A stretch of 64,000 bases of DNA from Aplectana chamaeleonis (taxonomy: Eukaryota > Nematoda > Chromadorea > Rhabditida > Cosmocercidae): positions 62,001 to 126,000 of the forward strand of contig JAPDOI010000905.1 of assembly GCA_029168955.1 (NCBI GenBank), read 5' to 3'. The notes under the pieces are model-generated. The model worked only from the letters and a program-made list of their open reading frames with translations. It was not told the DNA's origin and searched no databases. Each line of letters opens with the position of its first letter. The first letter of the stretch is position 1. The position numbers and the translations under genes are program-made. Below are positions 31,091 through 40,663 of the stretch, piece by piece.

Positions 31091-31385
31091 ATTGACAACC
31101 ACTCAGAACTTTTGAAACAAGCTGTTAGCACGCAATCCGCTAGTAACGGATTGTCCCCGTACCGAACGCGAAGCAAGCAGAAGCTAACGCTAAGCGAGTG
31201 GAAGCTAACGCGAAGCAAGCAGAACCTTACGTTAGGCAGGGGAACGAGTGGAACCATGCACCGAAGCGAGCGGAAGTAAACGCGAAGCAATTAGAAACCA
31301 ACACTGAGCGAGTGGAAGCTAACGCTAAGCAAGCGGAGGTTAATACCAAGCAAGCGGAACCTTACGATAGGCGGAAGGGGTAGAT
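31091..31385 (+). repeat. Head-plus-array repeat, GCAAGC type: 21-bp minisatellite
   Basis: Begins with a related head (ACTCAGAACTTTTGAAACAA) and continues as about ten variants of a 21-bp unit such as GCGAAGCAAGCAGAAGCTAAC. Because 21 is a multiple of three, one frame is open and reads as heptads (EANAKQA, EVNAKQL, EVNTKQA). There is no credible start or splice signal, so I treat it as a minisatellite, not a coiled-coil gene. Confidence 0.7.
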
Positions 31386-31426
31386 TGAGAACCATGCGCC
31401 AAAGCAAGCTGATTACTTTTTCGACT

Positions 31427-31925
31427 ACAGTACCGAGCATATTTTTTGCAAAAAAAGCGTTTTGCGGCGATTTTTGCGCTCACAAAGCGCCTCATCGCCA
31501 TAACTCACTTCAACTTGACGAAATGAGTTCTTTCAGATAGTTTTCGTGTTCCTCTCAGTAAGGCGAATGTAATGGTATGTGTAGAAAGCCATTTCAACTC
31601 CGGCATTTTGTTGAAAAATGTGTATTTCTTTCTAGAATTCACATCGACCATAGGTCAAAACATGACAGAGTTCTGCTATCATGACTGTCTGATCAGTTCA
31701 TAATGAGGGGTTAAGAGGTGCAAATGTGCAAACTTCGATAAACTTGCGCGGTTAAATCTATCCGTTTGGAACACTATCGTATAGGTCTAAATGAAAGCGA
31801 TCCAGAAATGACTTCAGAATTGAAATTGGACCACTTTGAAGCAAGTTATGGCGTTGCGGCGCTTTGTGGGTGCAAAAAACGCCGCAAAACGCTTTCTTTG
31901 CAAAAAATCTGCTCGGTACTGCACC
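31427..31925. mobile_element. 500-bp foldback element
   Basis: Left arm ACCGAGCATATTTTTTGC, AAAAGCGTTTTGCGGCG and CACAAAGCGCC; right arm the complements (GCAAAAAATCTGCTCGGTAC, CGCCGCAAAACGCTTTC, GCGCTTTGTGGG). The arms exceed 100 bp; the centre is unrelated sequence. The open frame inside the right arm is not a gene. 31930-32313 has no recognised feature. Confidence 0.75.
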
Positions 31926-32313
31926 AATGCATTTCGAATTCGGATACCATGGAACCGCTACGTTATATGTCTATGAGTCAAATTCTACCTTGATCATAAA
32001 CGCAGCTAATGAAGATGAATGAAGTTCGCCTATGAATCATGTAACAACATCGATTTCCTATGTTTATCTCAGAAAACTTGCAATAACAACTGTCTCACTT
32101 TGCATCGGCTTTATCTCCGAATAAACACAACAACAAACAAATAACTTATGTGGGAGACATATTTCAGTGCGTATTTGAATGATTTAACATAAAATCCCTA
32201 AAGGCCAGATCTCGCATCACAGAACAGTGAAAACGTACACATCGTTAGAAGACATGTATTTGGAGAGCGTAAAACAGAGCAACTCTCGACGGTAGTCGAG
32301 CTTCGTAGCCAGC

Positions 32314-32433
32314 TCATTCTCCCTTGCGTGCAACGTTCTCTAGCTTCGAGAACATTTTCTCACCTTGTTTTTCGTCCTTCTCTGTGGCTGAGAGAAGAAC
32401 AGCTGCGAACTGGTCGTAGTACGAGTTATCGTC
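32314..32433 (-). CDS. Putative terminal exon of an unknown gene
   Basis: Minus-strand frame of 39 codons: DDNSYYDQFAAVLLSATEKD, then EKQGEKMFSKLENVARKGE and TGA at 32314-32316. It opens directly after an acceptor-like CTATTAG. The text is protein-like (amphipathic helix, charged tail) and quite unlike the surrounding compositional frames. It lies 3' of two further exon-like blocks on the same strand. I recognise no domain. Confidence 0.45.
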   Translation of the reverse strand, partial: DDNSYYDQFAAVLLSATEKDEKQGEKMFSKLENVARKGE

Positions 32434-32522
32434 CTAATAGATTGAATCCCTAAACACAAGATTTGGAGGCGTAACACGGAAAAATTGTTACATGTTTTCA
32501 TTCGCGTCAATTCTGCTTACCT

Positions 32523-32609
32523 TTATGGATTGTATCCTTGGCTATCCGCTACGATTTCTTGTTCCACTGTGTCAGCGCTCAGGTCGTAATCGTAATTCGA
32601 AACGTCCTT
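32523..32609 (-). CDS. Putative exon of the same unknown gene
   Basis: After an acceptor-like ACCTAG, the minus strand reads KDVSNYDYDLSADTVEQEIV and ADSQGYNP, then TAA immediately before an excellent donor (AAAG followed by GTAAGC at 32520). The two other frames are closed. The in-frame TAA two bases before the donor means the gene is broken here or ends here in one isoform. Acidic and tyrosine-rich; no domain recognised. Confidence 0.4.
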   Translation of the reverse strand, partial: KDVSNYDYDLSADTVEQEIVADSQGYNP

Positions 32610-32669
32610 CTAGGTTTGCACAGATGTTCAGGAAACTTAATTCATAAGGATCATAATTTGAAGACTCAC

Positions 32670-32738
32670 TGAGCCATTTTTAGCATGCTCGCGATGACAC
32701 CTTGCAGGTCAAAGATAGGAAATCCTGATTGATTTTCG
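32670..32738 (-). CDS. Putative exon of the same unknown gene
   Basis: Strong acceptor GTTTTTTCAG, then one base and ENQSGFPIFDLQGVIASMLK plus MAQ, ending at the strong donor CTCA followed by GTGAGT. 69 nt. The incoming phase agrees with the exon upstream at 32866-32946; the outgoing phase does not agree with 32523-32609, which suggests a missing exon or a frameshift. If the donor is ignored the frame stops at TGA immediately. Confidence 0.5.
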
Positions 32739-32865
32739 CTGAAAAAACGCCTTAGGAACGCAAACAAAGGTAAAAATGACAGCCACTGACGAATTGGTAT
32801 TCTCTAGCATCTCTAGGTCGAATCATTCCAAGCGATTCACAAATATTGTCTCTGTATATGCTTAC

Positions 32866-32946
32866 TGTGTTTGAAGCGAGAAGAGACCGCTTTCATATTC
32901 GAAAAATAAAACAAGAATAATGATGTCGCCTCTTGAGATCGTCTGA
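32866..32946 (-). CDS. Putative exon of the same unknown gene (5'-most seen)
   Basis: Acceptor ATTCTCTTGCAG, then 81 nt ending ACACA before donor GTAAGC. The only fully open frame reads QTISRGDIIILVLFFEYESG then LFSLQT, with a hydrophobic stretch IIILVLFF. Its outgoing phase (two bases) fits the incoming phase (one base) of the exon at 32670-32738. No upstream exon was identified between here and the tRNA-like sequence at 33354. Confidence 0.4.
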
Positions 32947-33353
32947 CTGCAAGAGAATTATGGTAAATTCAAAATGAGTGCTAATTTATAAAAGATAGGG
33001 GTGAATATCTTGCATCCATTGGCCGCCTATTGACTTCTTGATTGGCGCGAGGGCTGTGCGTGATTACCAATTACGGATTAGGATTTACTAAGAAATACGC
33101 AATTCAAAAAAAAGTCGAGCACAGCCCCGATTTGCACGAAGGGCACCGACCCTTGTAGCGCAGTGTGATGCACGCTCGCTTCGGCTCCGCTTCGCGGCTG
33201 GAGCGATAATACTAATGCCATATATCATATATCATTACATCATACTATACTCAAAAGTGCATCATTTGACATTATCGATAAAAGGAATAAAAATGACAGG
33301 GAGAATGAATCAAGGAGATATAAGAAGGTAGCTGAGTCGAACGCATAACTCAG

Positions 33354-33425
33354 GTATTCGGCAGGACTCGAGCCTGCATTGCACGTTTCCGAGCGAGACT
33401 GTTACCATCACACCACCGACACCCC
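33354..33425 (-). tRNA. tRNA-like sequence or tRNA-derived SINE head
   Basis: On the minus strand, GTCGGTGGTGTGATGGTAAC resembles a D-arm/A-box region, and GCAGGCTCGAGTCCTGC forms a perfect 5-bp T-arm with a 7-base loop (B-box GGCTCGAGTCC). The anticodon arm and acceptor stem do not pair cleanly, so an intact tRNA cannot be claimed. Confidence 0.35.
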
Positions 33426-33531
33426 GGTCTGCATTCCTCAGCTATTCACACATAAACTGTGTAGGCACAGCAACAATCAATCGATAATGGGGATGATCTG
33501 GTAAGCACATATCGGTATTAAATCCAGTTAA

Positions 33532-33816
33532 AGGCACAGTCCAAGCTCGTCGGTAAAATTTGATATTATGGTCCAGCCGGTGTGTGTAGCAACCATGCAA
33601 AACGCCGAGTCTCAACTCTTCCGAATAAGCGAAAAAAATCGAGCACTCATTCCCTCCGCCCAAATTCTCACCGTTCATATTTACAATCTTTGAGGGACCA
33701 TAACTCCGTTCGTAGTGGGTTCTGAGCGAGTCTAGAAACAATAATGTGATCAGGGCGGAATTCTCTCTAAACTGAGGAGGAAAACTGGATAACGATTCTG
33801 AGCTTGGACTGTGCCT
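33532..33816. mobile_element. 285-bp MITE with AGGCACAGT ends
   Basis: Ends AGGCACAGTCCAAGCTCGTC and, reversed, AGGCACAGTCCAAGCTCAGA. TTAA at 33528-33531 and 33817-33820; the latter is shared with the following family A element. Noncoding. Confidence 0.88.
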
Positions 33817-33820
33817 TTAA

Positions 33821-34298
33821 ATGCAGTGTTCACGATTACTTTCATTCCCGAGTGTTGCACTCAAAACAATACGTTAGCCACCAAGTGTTACCGAAATTTA
33901 GAAGAAACGGCTTGAAACGCACTAAGACGTCTTATTTCAGTGACATTTATCTCTGGCCTGGACTAGTTGTCCGATTGGATGAACATGTTCACGGTGGTCG
34001 TCACCGGTGAGAAAAGGGATTAATCAAAAAAGGAAGAAGGCAAAGCAGTATTAGTTGGTGTCCTAAAGACAAAAACGGAGCAACAGAAAGAGAATAATTG
34101 CAAAAGACGGGACCACAAAAATTGCATTGTCACAACGAACGGTTCCAGTGAGAGTAAAAAGGTTGAGTGAGAGTGAAGGATTTAGGTGCGCTTCTGGGGC
34201 GTTTTTCTCGATTTCTTAGGCATTTCAGTTCTACCCGGTGACCAAACAATCGATTTAGCAATCAATATCAAAATCGAAGATTATCGTGAACACTGCCT
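33821..34298 (-). mobile_element. MITE family A, copy 2
   Basis: 478 bp, opposite orientation to the copy at 17272. TTAA at 33817-33820 (shared with the preceding MITE) and 34299-34302. Left end ATGCAGTGTTCACGATTAC has one change from the family. Confidence 0.9.
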
Positions 34299-34479
34299 TT
34301 AAGCGGGGGCCTTGGAAGATGTGATTTTGATTCGCCTATCTTGCTATATCTTATGCTATACCAGGCCAAAAAAGGGCATTAAACATTTCAAAAACATCAA
34401 CATCAGAGAGAGAGAAATGAAAAGGAAACTGCACGGCTGCTAATGAACGAAGCAAAAAAAAAGACTAATCGATGAGCAG

Positions 34480-34868
34480 GCATTGCTGTAGAGCCGGATC
34501 GCACCTGCCAGATAGAGTGTCAACACCGTGCGAAGCTGCTGGAACGGTTCGGCAACTCCCATAGGCTGCTTGCACGGTGCTTTACGTGCCTAAGGCTGAT
34601 CGCACGGAACCGAAGCTGGTTCGCACCCTACCGATCCACGATAAGGAGGCTTGCACGGAACGAAGTGTCAGTGAGCTGGTTAACACCGTACAATAAGCTG
34701 CTGGAACGCTTCGAAAACCCCCAGTAAGGCTGCTTGCTCGGTGCTACCAGGGTCGTCTACACTGGGAAAGCTCGCTTGCACCATACCAAGACGAGAATAA
34801 CGTGTTTGCACCGAACGAAGTGGCTTTTAGCGTATTAACAACCTGTTTCAAGAGTTCTGAGCAGGCAT
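34480..34868 (-). repeat. Head-plus-array repeat, GCAAGC type, copy 2
   Basis: Minus-strand head CTCAGAACTCTTGAAACAGG (34868 downward) followed by an array in which GGTGCAAGC / GTGCAAAC / CGTGCAAGC recur every 20-40 bp. On a longer scale a block with AACACCGT and AGCTGCTGGAACG repeats at a spacing near 155 bp. Noncoding. Confidence 0.6.
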
Positions 34869-35002
34869 GCCGCGCCCACTTTCCCTCGCGCTTGCTGCGC
34901 TCTCCACCCCACCTCTTGCGCCGGAGACACAAAGAAAAAATACACTACTATCGTGCCATCGACTGACATCTCTCGAATGATTGAGATTTCGATGAATGTT
35001 AA

Positions 35003-35478
35003 AGGCAGTGTCCACGGTGAAAATCGTTCTTCTGTTTTTCAGCCTATCTTGAAAACGGTTCCATGCTGATTCCAACGATGTGTCTAAAATCGTACACGAC
35101 CTTCTGGGATGAGAGTTATGGTCCCTCAAAAATTGAGCTAGAGAAGCATTGTGGACGAGTTTTCCGAGGCTTGTAACTTCCGTCTTTTGCAGCCGATGTA
35201 TGCGAGCTGACCTGAGTGAAGAGAGAAGTCGAAAATGAAGGGAAGAACGGGGCTTTTGATCGAAAACCATCACTCATTTCGCGATTTCGAGTGTTCCTTC
35301 GTTCACGTCGACAAACTCGACCGCGAGCGGAAGGGCTAGCGCGAGCGGACTTCGGAGCCGTATGGAGCTCTTTCTGGCTCGTTTTCGTTTGTTCTTTCGA
35401 CCCCAGTGGTCCAATGAGACTGTGAACTTTCGATTTCCGGCCAAAAACCGAGAACGAAATTTATCGTGGACCCTGCCT
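35003..35478 (-). mobile_element. MITE family B, copy 3
   Basis: 476 bp. Ends AGGCAGTGTCCACGGTGAAA and, reversed, AGGCAGGGTCCACGATAAA. TTAA at 34999-35002 and 35479-35482; the latter is shared with the next element. It includes CTCGACCGCGAGCGGAAGGG, also present in the copy at 54727-55129. Confidence 0.88.
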
Positions 35479-35482
35479 TTAA

Positions 35483-35966
35483 AGGCAGCGTTCACGATGA
35501 TTTTCGATCCCAAGATTTTCACTCAAAACAATGAATTGGCCATCAAGTGTTACTAAAATTACGAAAAAACTGCGAGAAACGCACTAAAACGCCTAATTTC
35601 AGTGACATTATTCTCTGGCCTGGACTAGTTGTCCGGTTGGATGAACATGTTCATGGTGGTTGTCACCGGTGAAAAATGAGGTTAATCGAAAATGGAAGAA
35701 TGTTTCAGGCAAAACAGTATTAGTTAGGGTCTGAAAGAAATTAGGAAGGAACAGCGAGTAGAGAATTGCAAAAGACGGGTCCACAAAAGATTCCATTGTC
35801 ACAACGAACAGTTCCTGTGAGAGTAAAGATGCGGGATGAGAGTAAAGGATAACGTGTCCTTCTGGGGCGTTTTTCTCGATTTCTTCGTCATTTCAGTTCT
35901 ACCCGGGGGCCAAACAATCGATTTAGCAAGTAATCTCGAAATCGATGATTATCGTGAACACTGCCT
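35483..35966 (-). mobile_element. MITE family A, copy 3
   Basis: 484 bp, TTAA at 35479-35482 (shared with family B copy 3) and 35967-35970. Left end AGGCAGCGTTCACGATGATT. Confidence 0.9.
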
Positions 35967-35970
35967 TTAA

Positions 35971-37290
35971 GGCAAACAGACACGACCGCTTCGTCTGTGT
36001 GGATGGTGAGGCTGTAATCTCAACTACACCTGTAGAACATTTCCTTTAGAACAATTTTTTAGAGTTCTATCAATATTTTTATTTCCGATTGATCGGTAAC
36101 AATTTTAACGCTAGTTTATTATAGCATTACACAAATTCTTCAACAAAATTTCTTAATTACTGAGTTTTTCGCTAACGCTACTGATTACACATGGGATAAA
36201 AAAAGGCAAAGAAACTTTTTTTAGAATGGGGATCTACAAAGAAAATGAGATTTGTTGCTGAAAGAAACGTTCCAATGAAAAAATGATGAATAGGAAAGTG
36301 ATTCTCGAGAACCGAATCCCTTGGCTGAAGCTTTTAACTCGCGAAAACAGCCCGTTTTATCAATCTTCATCGAAGAACTTTGTGGTTTTGAAAATGGCTT
36401 CTCTTTCTTCGGTTCTATTCCAGTACCAAAGAAAGTACGATGTTTGTAAATTTACACAAACGATTTAATTTTGGTGTTCAGAAAAGTAACCCAGGGAAAG
36501 CACAATTACTAGCACATGAACCTTTTCCACCAAGTAGAAGTCCTTCTTCAAAAAGCCTAGGGCTGCTCCATATGAAATACTTCAACGGTTGGTTTCGGGG
36601 AATTAAAAATTTTATCTACGGAAATCGGTTCTCAAGAAATATTTTAAATTCTTTGTAGATTCGCCCACTCCACTTTCCTGATGTTCCGTTTTGTTGGAGC
36701 GTTCTGCCAGCGCCAAACCACTTTTGTTCGAAAAAACTCACTTAGCTAGAATTGTCTTCTAGGTATTATGTAGTAATTTCCACGAGGAATCCTCACGATT
36801 AGCCAATCGGTATCGTTTGATTTGATGAGCAGTAAGTGACCAACTTGTTATCCACTTTCCCTATCTCACCCATCGAAAATCACCGCTTACAACGTGCTTT
36901 TGCGATTTGATCTAATAATCTAACCTCCATTTTCCTATTATTCGCAGTTTTCTTTATCACTGTCAAAGAAACGGTGTGATTTTGAGAATGTTTTCTCCAC
37001 TTTCATCATTAATTTTTTTGAAAAAGAACCGCTTCGCATCTACGATTCTTATAATACGACTGCGAGGAAATAGAGGGATTCATTTGATAATCAGTAAATA
37101 ACCAACTAGTTAACCGGTTCTCCTGTACTACCGCATTGAAAATGCACAGCCTACAACGCCTTTCGGTGGCTTGATTTAAAAGTCGATTATATCAGAGATT
37201 CATCGCTGGGTGCAAACTTTGTTGAGGGGCCACTCAAGATCCATGCATGAAAAATAAAATTTTTCTCCAATATCGGATATCTAAGAGCGT
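35971..37290. other. AT-rich gene-less stretch
   Basis: No repeats or reliable coding sequence recognised. One plus-strand frame (36283-36468) is open for 61 codons but has no splice or start support. The relative lack of repeats makes it a candidate intron or spacer of a host gene. Confidence 0.35.
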
Positions 37291-37296
37291 TATCAG

Positions 37297-37572
37297 TCAT
37301 TGCTTTTTGAGAGACTCCATGTAGGTCCTTTGGGTTCTGATAGCTGTCTCCTTCACTTCTTTCTGGAATGCTGAGTGCCCCCCTCCCAAACCAGGATTTC
37401 TCCGATCCTTGTATTGTACAGCCAAAGCTGTTAATGATCCTTCTCCGCGGAGACGAAGAGATAGCCAGTTTGCATTTTGGCCAACCGAGAGAGTGCCAGG
37501 CCGGCTGGCAGCGCCTTTCTTTTCGTCCTCTGCGCTCATCATATTGACTCGAACACCCCGCGTGCCGGGTTG
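37297..37572 (-). CDS. Unrecognised open frame, about 90 codons
   Basis: Minus-strand frame with MMSAEDEKKGAASRPGTLSV, then LSLRLRGEGSLTALAVQYKD and ESLKKQ at the stop (37297). An ATG lies at 37542; the frame extends 10 codons upstream to a TGA. Composition is that of a soluble, charged protein and the other frames are poorer. It could be a host exon or a remnant of an element protein. No domain recognised. Confidence 0.4.
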   Translation of the reverse strand, partial: QPGTRGVRVNMMSAEDEKKGAASRPGTLSVGQNANWLSLRLRGEGSLTALAVQYKDRRNPGLGGGHSAFQKEVKETAIRTQRTYMESLKKQ

Positions 37573-37621
37573 TCAATGCTCCGGAGACCGTTTTTTTTAA
37601 ACCAGCTCTGACAGGGGCCTA

Positions 37622-37772
37622 AAGCCTCATTCACACTTGCCCGACCGACGTCGGACGACTCGTTATCGAATGTGTAATATCAATCTACCCTACCCTACCC
37701 ATCTTATCTATCCTACCTTATCAAATTTGATAACGAGTCGTCCGACGTTGGCCGGCAAACTATGAAAGGGGC
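37622..37772. mobile_element. 151-bp hairpin element
   Basis: Left arm AAGCCTCATTCACACTTGCC and CGACGTCGGACGACTCGTTATC-type sequence; the right arm carries GATAACGAGTCGTCCGACGT and ends GAAAGGGGCTT. The loop has a TACCC-rich run. It abuts the TTAA of the next MITE. Confidence 0.75.
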
Positions 37773-37776
37773 TTAA

Positions 37777-38260
37777 AGGCAGTGTTCACGATGGTTCGCA
37801 TTTCCGAGTTTTCCACATAAAACAAAGCGTTGGCCTCCAAGTCTTACCAAAATTATGAAGAAACGGCGAGAAACGCATTAAAACGTCGTATTTCAATGAC
37901 ATTGTTCTATAACATGGACTAGTTGTCCGGTTGAATGAACATGTTCATGGTGGTTTTCACCGGTGGAAAATTGGGTCAGTCGAAAATAGAAGAATATTTT
38001 ATGCAAAGCAGGATTAGTTAGGGTCCTAAGGAAAGAACGGAGCAATAAAGAGTAGAGAGTTGCAAAGGACGGGTGCACAAAAGATTTCATTGTCACAACA
38101 AACATTTCCTGTGATACTTAGGAGGCGGGGGGATACTTAAGGATTACGTGTACTTCTGGTCCCTTTTTCTCAGTTTCTCCGTCATTTTACTTCTACCCGG
38201 GGGTCAATTAATCGATTTCGCGAATAATCTCAAAATTGAAGATTATCGTGAACACTGCCT
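37777..38260 (-). mobile_element. MITE family A, copy 4
   Basis: 484 bp; TTAA at 37773-37776 and 38261-38264. Left end AGGCAGTGTTCACGATGGTT. Confidence 0.9.
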
Positions 38261-38688
38261 TTAAAATGCGAGTGCGGTTGTTCTTATCATGAGGATGAGA
38301 GTGCGAGAATAATCGCTTGGGAACTCTACAAATCGGGAGGAAGAGCAATGGGTTGTGACATAAGGGAAGGAGGGTTGGATGGCTTCTTATATTTTGCGGT
38401 TTAATCCCACATTTTCATACCTCACACCCTGCTGTAAATACCCGGCAGCCTGCACTGCTTACGAGAGTCCACACGAACAGCAACTTTCGAATAGACGGAA
38501 GTTAGTCAACACAGTTTTGACAAACTAATCTGCCTCGAGAAGGTGGCGCACGTAGAAGTTTTCTTGAGCGGAAACTTCGCTTGGTCTCGCTAGTTTAACT
38601 GAAATCCAATGTGGAAACAGAGAAACTTATTTAATTCAAAACTGTGCAAAGCGTGATACACATATAATATCGGTATCAATTATTCCCG

Positions 38689-38976
38689 TCATTCTTTTGA
38701 CTTCATCTCCTTCGTTTTTGACGTCTTAGTTTTCTCGGCCGAAGGTCTCTTAGCTTTTTCCGCCGATGGTCCCTTGATACGGCTTGTAGTTTTGGTCTTC
38801 TCCGCAGAAGGTCCTTTTGTTTTGTTCAATGCTTTCTCCTTCTCAGCTGAACCCCCTTTCGCTTTGGCCTTAGCCCTCTCTGCAGAACCCGTAAATCCAC
38901 CCAGCTTCTTGGTTATGCTTATCAATAGTTTCTCTGCCGATCCTACTGTGCGCGTCTTTTTTTCTTCCGTTGTCTC
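38689..38976 (-). CDS. Putative terminal exon encoding a SAEK-repeat lysine-rich tail
   Basis: The minus strand opens right after a strong acceptor (CCTCTTTTTTAG) and reads ETTEEKKTRTVGSAEKLLIS, then six variants of S-A-E-(K/R) spaced 8-12 residues apart (GSAERAK, GSAEKEK, PSAEKTK, PSAEKAK), ending KTKEMKSKE and TGA. 95 codons, about one third lysine. Low-complexity basic tails of this kind occur in histone H1-like, ribosome-associated and LEA-like proteins; none can be chosen. Phase 0 at the acceptor fits the phase-0 donor of the exon at 50050-50160, so both could belong to one gene with an 11-kb transposon-filled intron; this is inference. The region 38265-38688 has no feature. Confidence 0.55.
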   Translation of the reverse strand, partial: ETTEEKKTRTVGSAEKLLISITKKLGGFTGSAERAKAKAKGGSAEKEKALNKTKGPSAEKTKTTSRIKGPSAEKAKRPSAEKTKTSKTKEMKSKE

Positions 38977-39094
38977 CTAAAAAAGAGGATAGAAGTGTCC
39001 GAAGACGTTTCCAATGCCGAGCAGCGCGCCGTTGATGTTTTAGCCGAGTCTGTTGACATCAGCATCGGAAACGCTCCTGATTACACAATAAGTC

Positions 39095-39682
39095 GCAAAA
39101 GTAAGGACACTTTTAGGGACCCTACTTTTTTAAACAGAAGTGAAATGTATTTCGAGTGACCAAGACTGTTTGAGAAAATTCGGACTATGCTAGAGAGCTC
39201 AGATTCTAATCTCTCATCTTTTGTCACTCCGTTTCATAAATATACGAGCATCCCCGAAATCGCTGATTCTGACACTCGAAAGAACTTCTGAGCAATGGGA
39301 GTGTTTCCGCTGCTTTCTACGACTTCGAAAGCCGTATCAATTGGAGATTGCCTTTTTCCAACTATTTTACACATTTCATGGACCAGAACACCATTTTTGA
39401 CCGTTCCATAAGTATACTAGCGCTTGAGAAAAAAAGAATTTCGAGGGGAAATTTTGCAAATTTTAACCTCTTTCACACATTATATTAATAAAATAGCTGA
39501 AGATGCTGAACATCCATTCATGCCACGCGCCTCTCGCCTATCTGGAGAGCAAGCCCAAGCGAGGGCTCTGCACATCGCTGGACAAGGAGTGCGGCGAATC
39601 GCTAGCCAGCTGGGTCGCTCAGCCGCCTGCATTTCAACTTTTCTGAGGGATCCCGAGTCTTACGGGACACGTAATAGACCAG
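39095..39682 (+). pseudogene. Tc1/Tc3-like transposase, N-terminal DNA-binding part
   Basis: An ATG at 39520 opens a frame reading MPRASRLSGEQAQARALHIA, GQGVRRIASQLGRSAACIST and FLRDPESYGTRNRPG. This is the first helix-turn-helix of Tc1/mariner transposases (S-x-E-x3-I/A-x2-L-x2-AG-x-S/GVR-x-IA-x2-L-x-RS) followed by the linker. The protein binds the transposon ends. The frame is interrupted at 39683 by a 4.5-kb insertion; it resumes at 44192 in the right frame once one CAG is removed. Upstream, AAGTAAGGACACTTTTAGGG at about 39103 may be the transposon end; its partner was not found. Confidence 0.8.
39680..39682. repeat. CAG target duplication, left copy
   Basis: CAG here and at 44189-44191 flank the 4.5-kb insertion. 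Removing one copy restores the transposase reading frame. Confidence 0.75.
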
Positions 39683-40163
39683 GGGCCGTATGCATACCTC
39701 TCCCCGGCGGGGATCCGTCCCCGAGCGTCCCCACAAGGGGACGATCCCCGCGTGGGGACGCTCGGGGATGGACCGTATGCACATCTCATGATCATCCCCC
39801 GGGGATGAAAGAGTGGCAGGGACGCAGAGGACGCACGGTGAAAATGATGAGGGCGCAGGCTGCGAGACGGTTGTTACTGGAGCGCGGTAGTGTACAACGC
39901 GTATCTGTTGCTTGCATATATTCATTAATGAGCTTGGCATGGCCGGCAAAAGTTTCTTGGAAGATTTAAGGTGTGGTAAAATACTTTTAGCTCTGCTACG
40001 GCCCCTTTACTTATGTATGGTTGTGAAACAGTACTGGTAAGAGTGATTCCAACTCGAAACATTGAATGATAAGATTGTATTACCATACGCCACGAGAGAG
40101 AAGTGTCTGCGCCTTTTGCGTCATTCTTGCAACGTCATTTCTTATGATATTTTCTTATGAATC

Positions 40164-40240
40164 CTTTCGTTGCATCGAGTGTTTATGTATGTTTCTTTAT
40201 TTCCAAAATAAAGTCGTTGAATGAATGAATGAATGGACGC
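40164..40240 (+). repeat. LINE-like 3' tail, copy 1
   Basis: GTTTCTTTATTTCCAAAATA AAG is followed by TTG and GAATGAATGAATG. The same tail recurs at 40664. Upstream (about 40005-40130) the plus strand shows TMYGCETV-like coding remnants reminiscent of a non-LTR ORF end; this is weak. Confidence 0.5.
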
Positions 40241-40439
40241 AGAAATAATGTGAAGCAAGCGTAGCGAAAAAAAACTAATTAAATGAACAGAAAGTAGAGT
40301 AGCAGAGTAGTAAAAGGTAAACAGCCAATTCAAACACCTATCAGAACTGTGACGAGCTTTGCCAAATTCTGAAATTTTCCGCAATTAATTTCTGTATAAC
40401 AAATGTGTATACAGAAAAAGAGCATCTTGGGTGCGGGAA

Positions 40440-40499
40440 GGGTGGTACGCCGCGCGCGGCGAGGACAAGCGACGCTTGTTGCGTCGCGACGTACCACCT
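40440..40499. mobile_element. 60-bp mini-hairpin, copy 1
   Basis: GGTGGTACGCCGCGCGCGGC at the left pairs with GCGACGTACCACC at the right. A related hairpin occurs at 41172-41224 in the opposite orientation. Confidence 0.6.
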
Positions 40500-40663
40500 T
40501 CGATTCATCGATGCACCGTGGAGACAACACAAACAAAATGACTGCATTCCAGTTTAAAAAAATTTCCTCTGCAAAAAAAATCATATTTTGTCCCCTTCTC
40601 ACTTCTGCCATTGTTATGCATCTTTTTTTACTTTATCAAAGAATCTCATTCACATACGTGTAT

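Noticed and set aside
31198..31383. Coiled-coil gene of EANAKQA heptads
   Set aside because: A 21-bp tandem repeat gives this pattern without selection; the start codon is one repeat unit variant.
37680..37730. Telomere-like TACCC run
   Set aside because: It is the loop of the hairpin at 37622-37772, short and imperfect.
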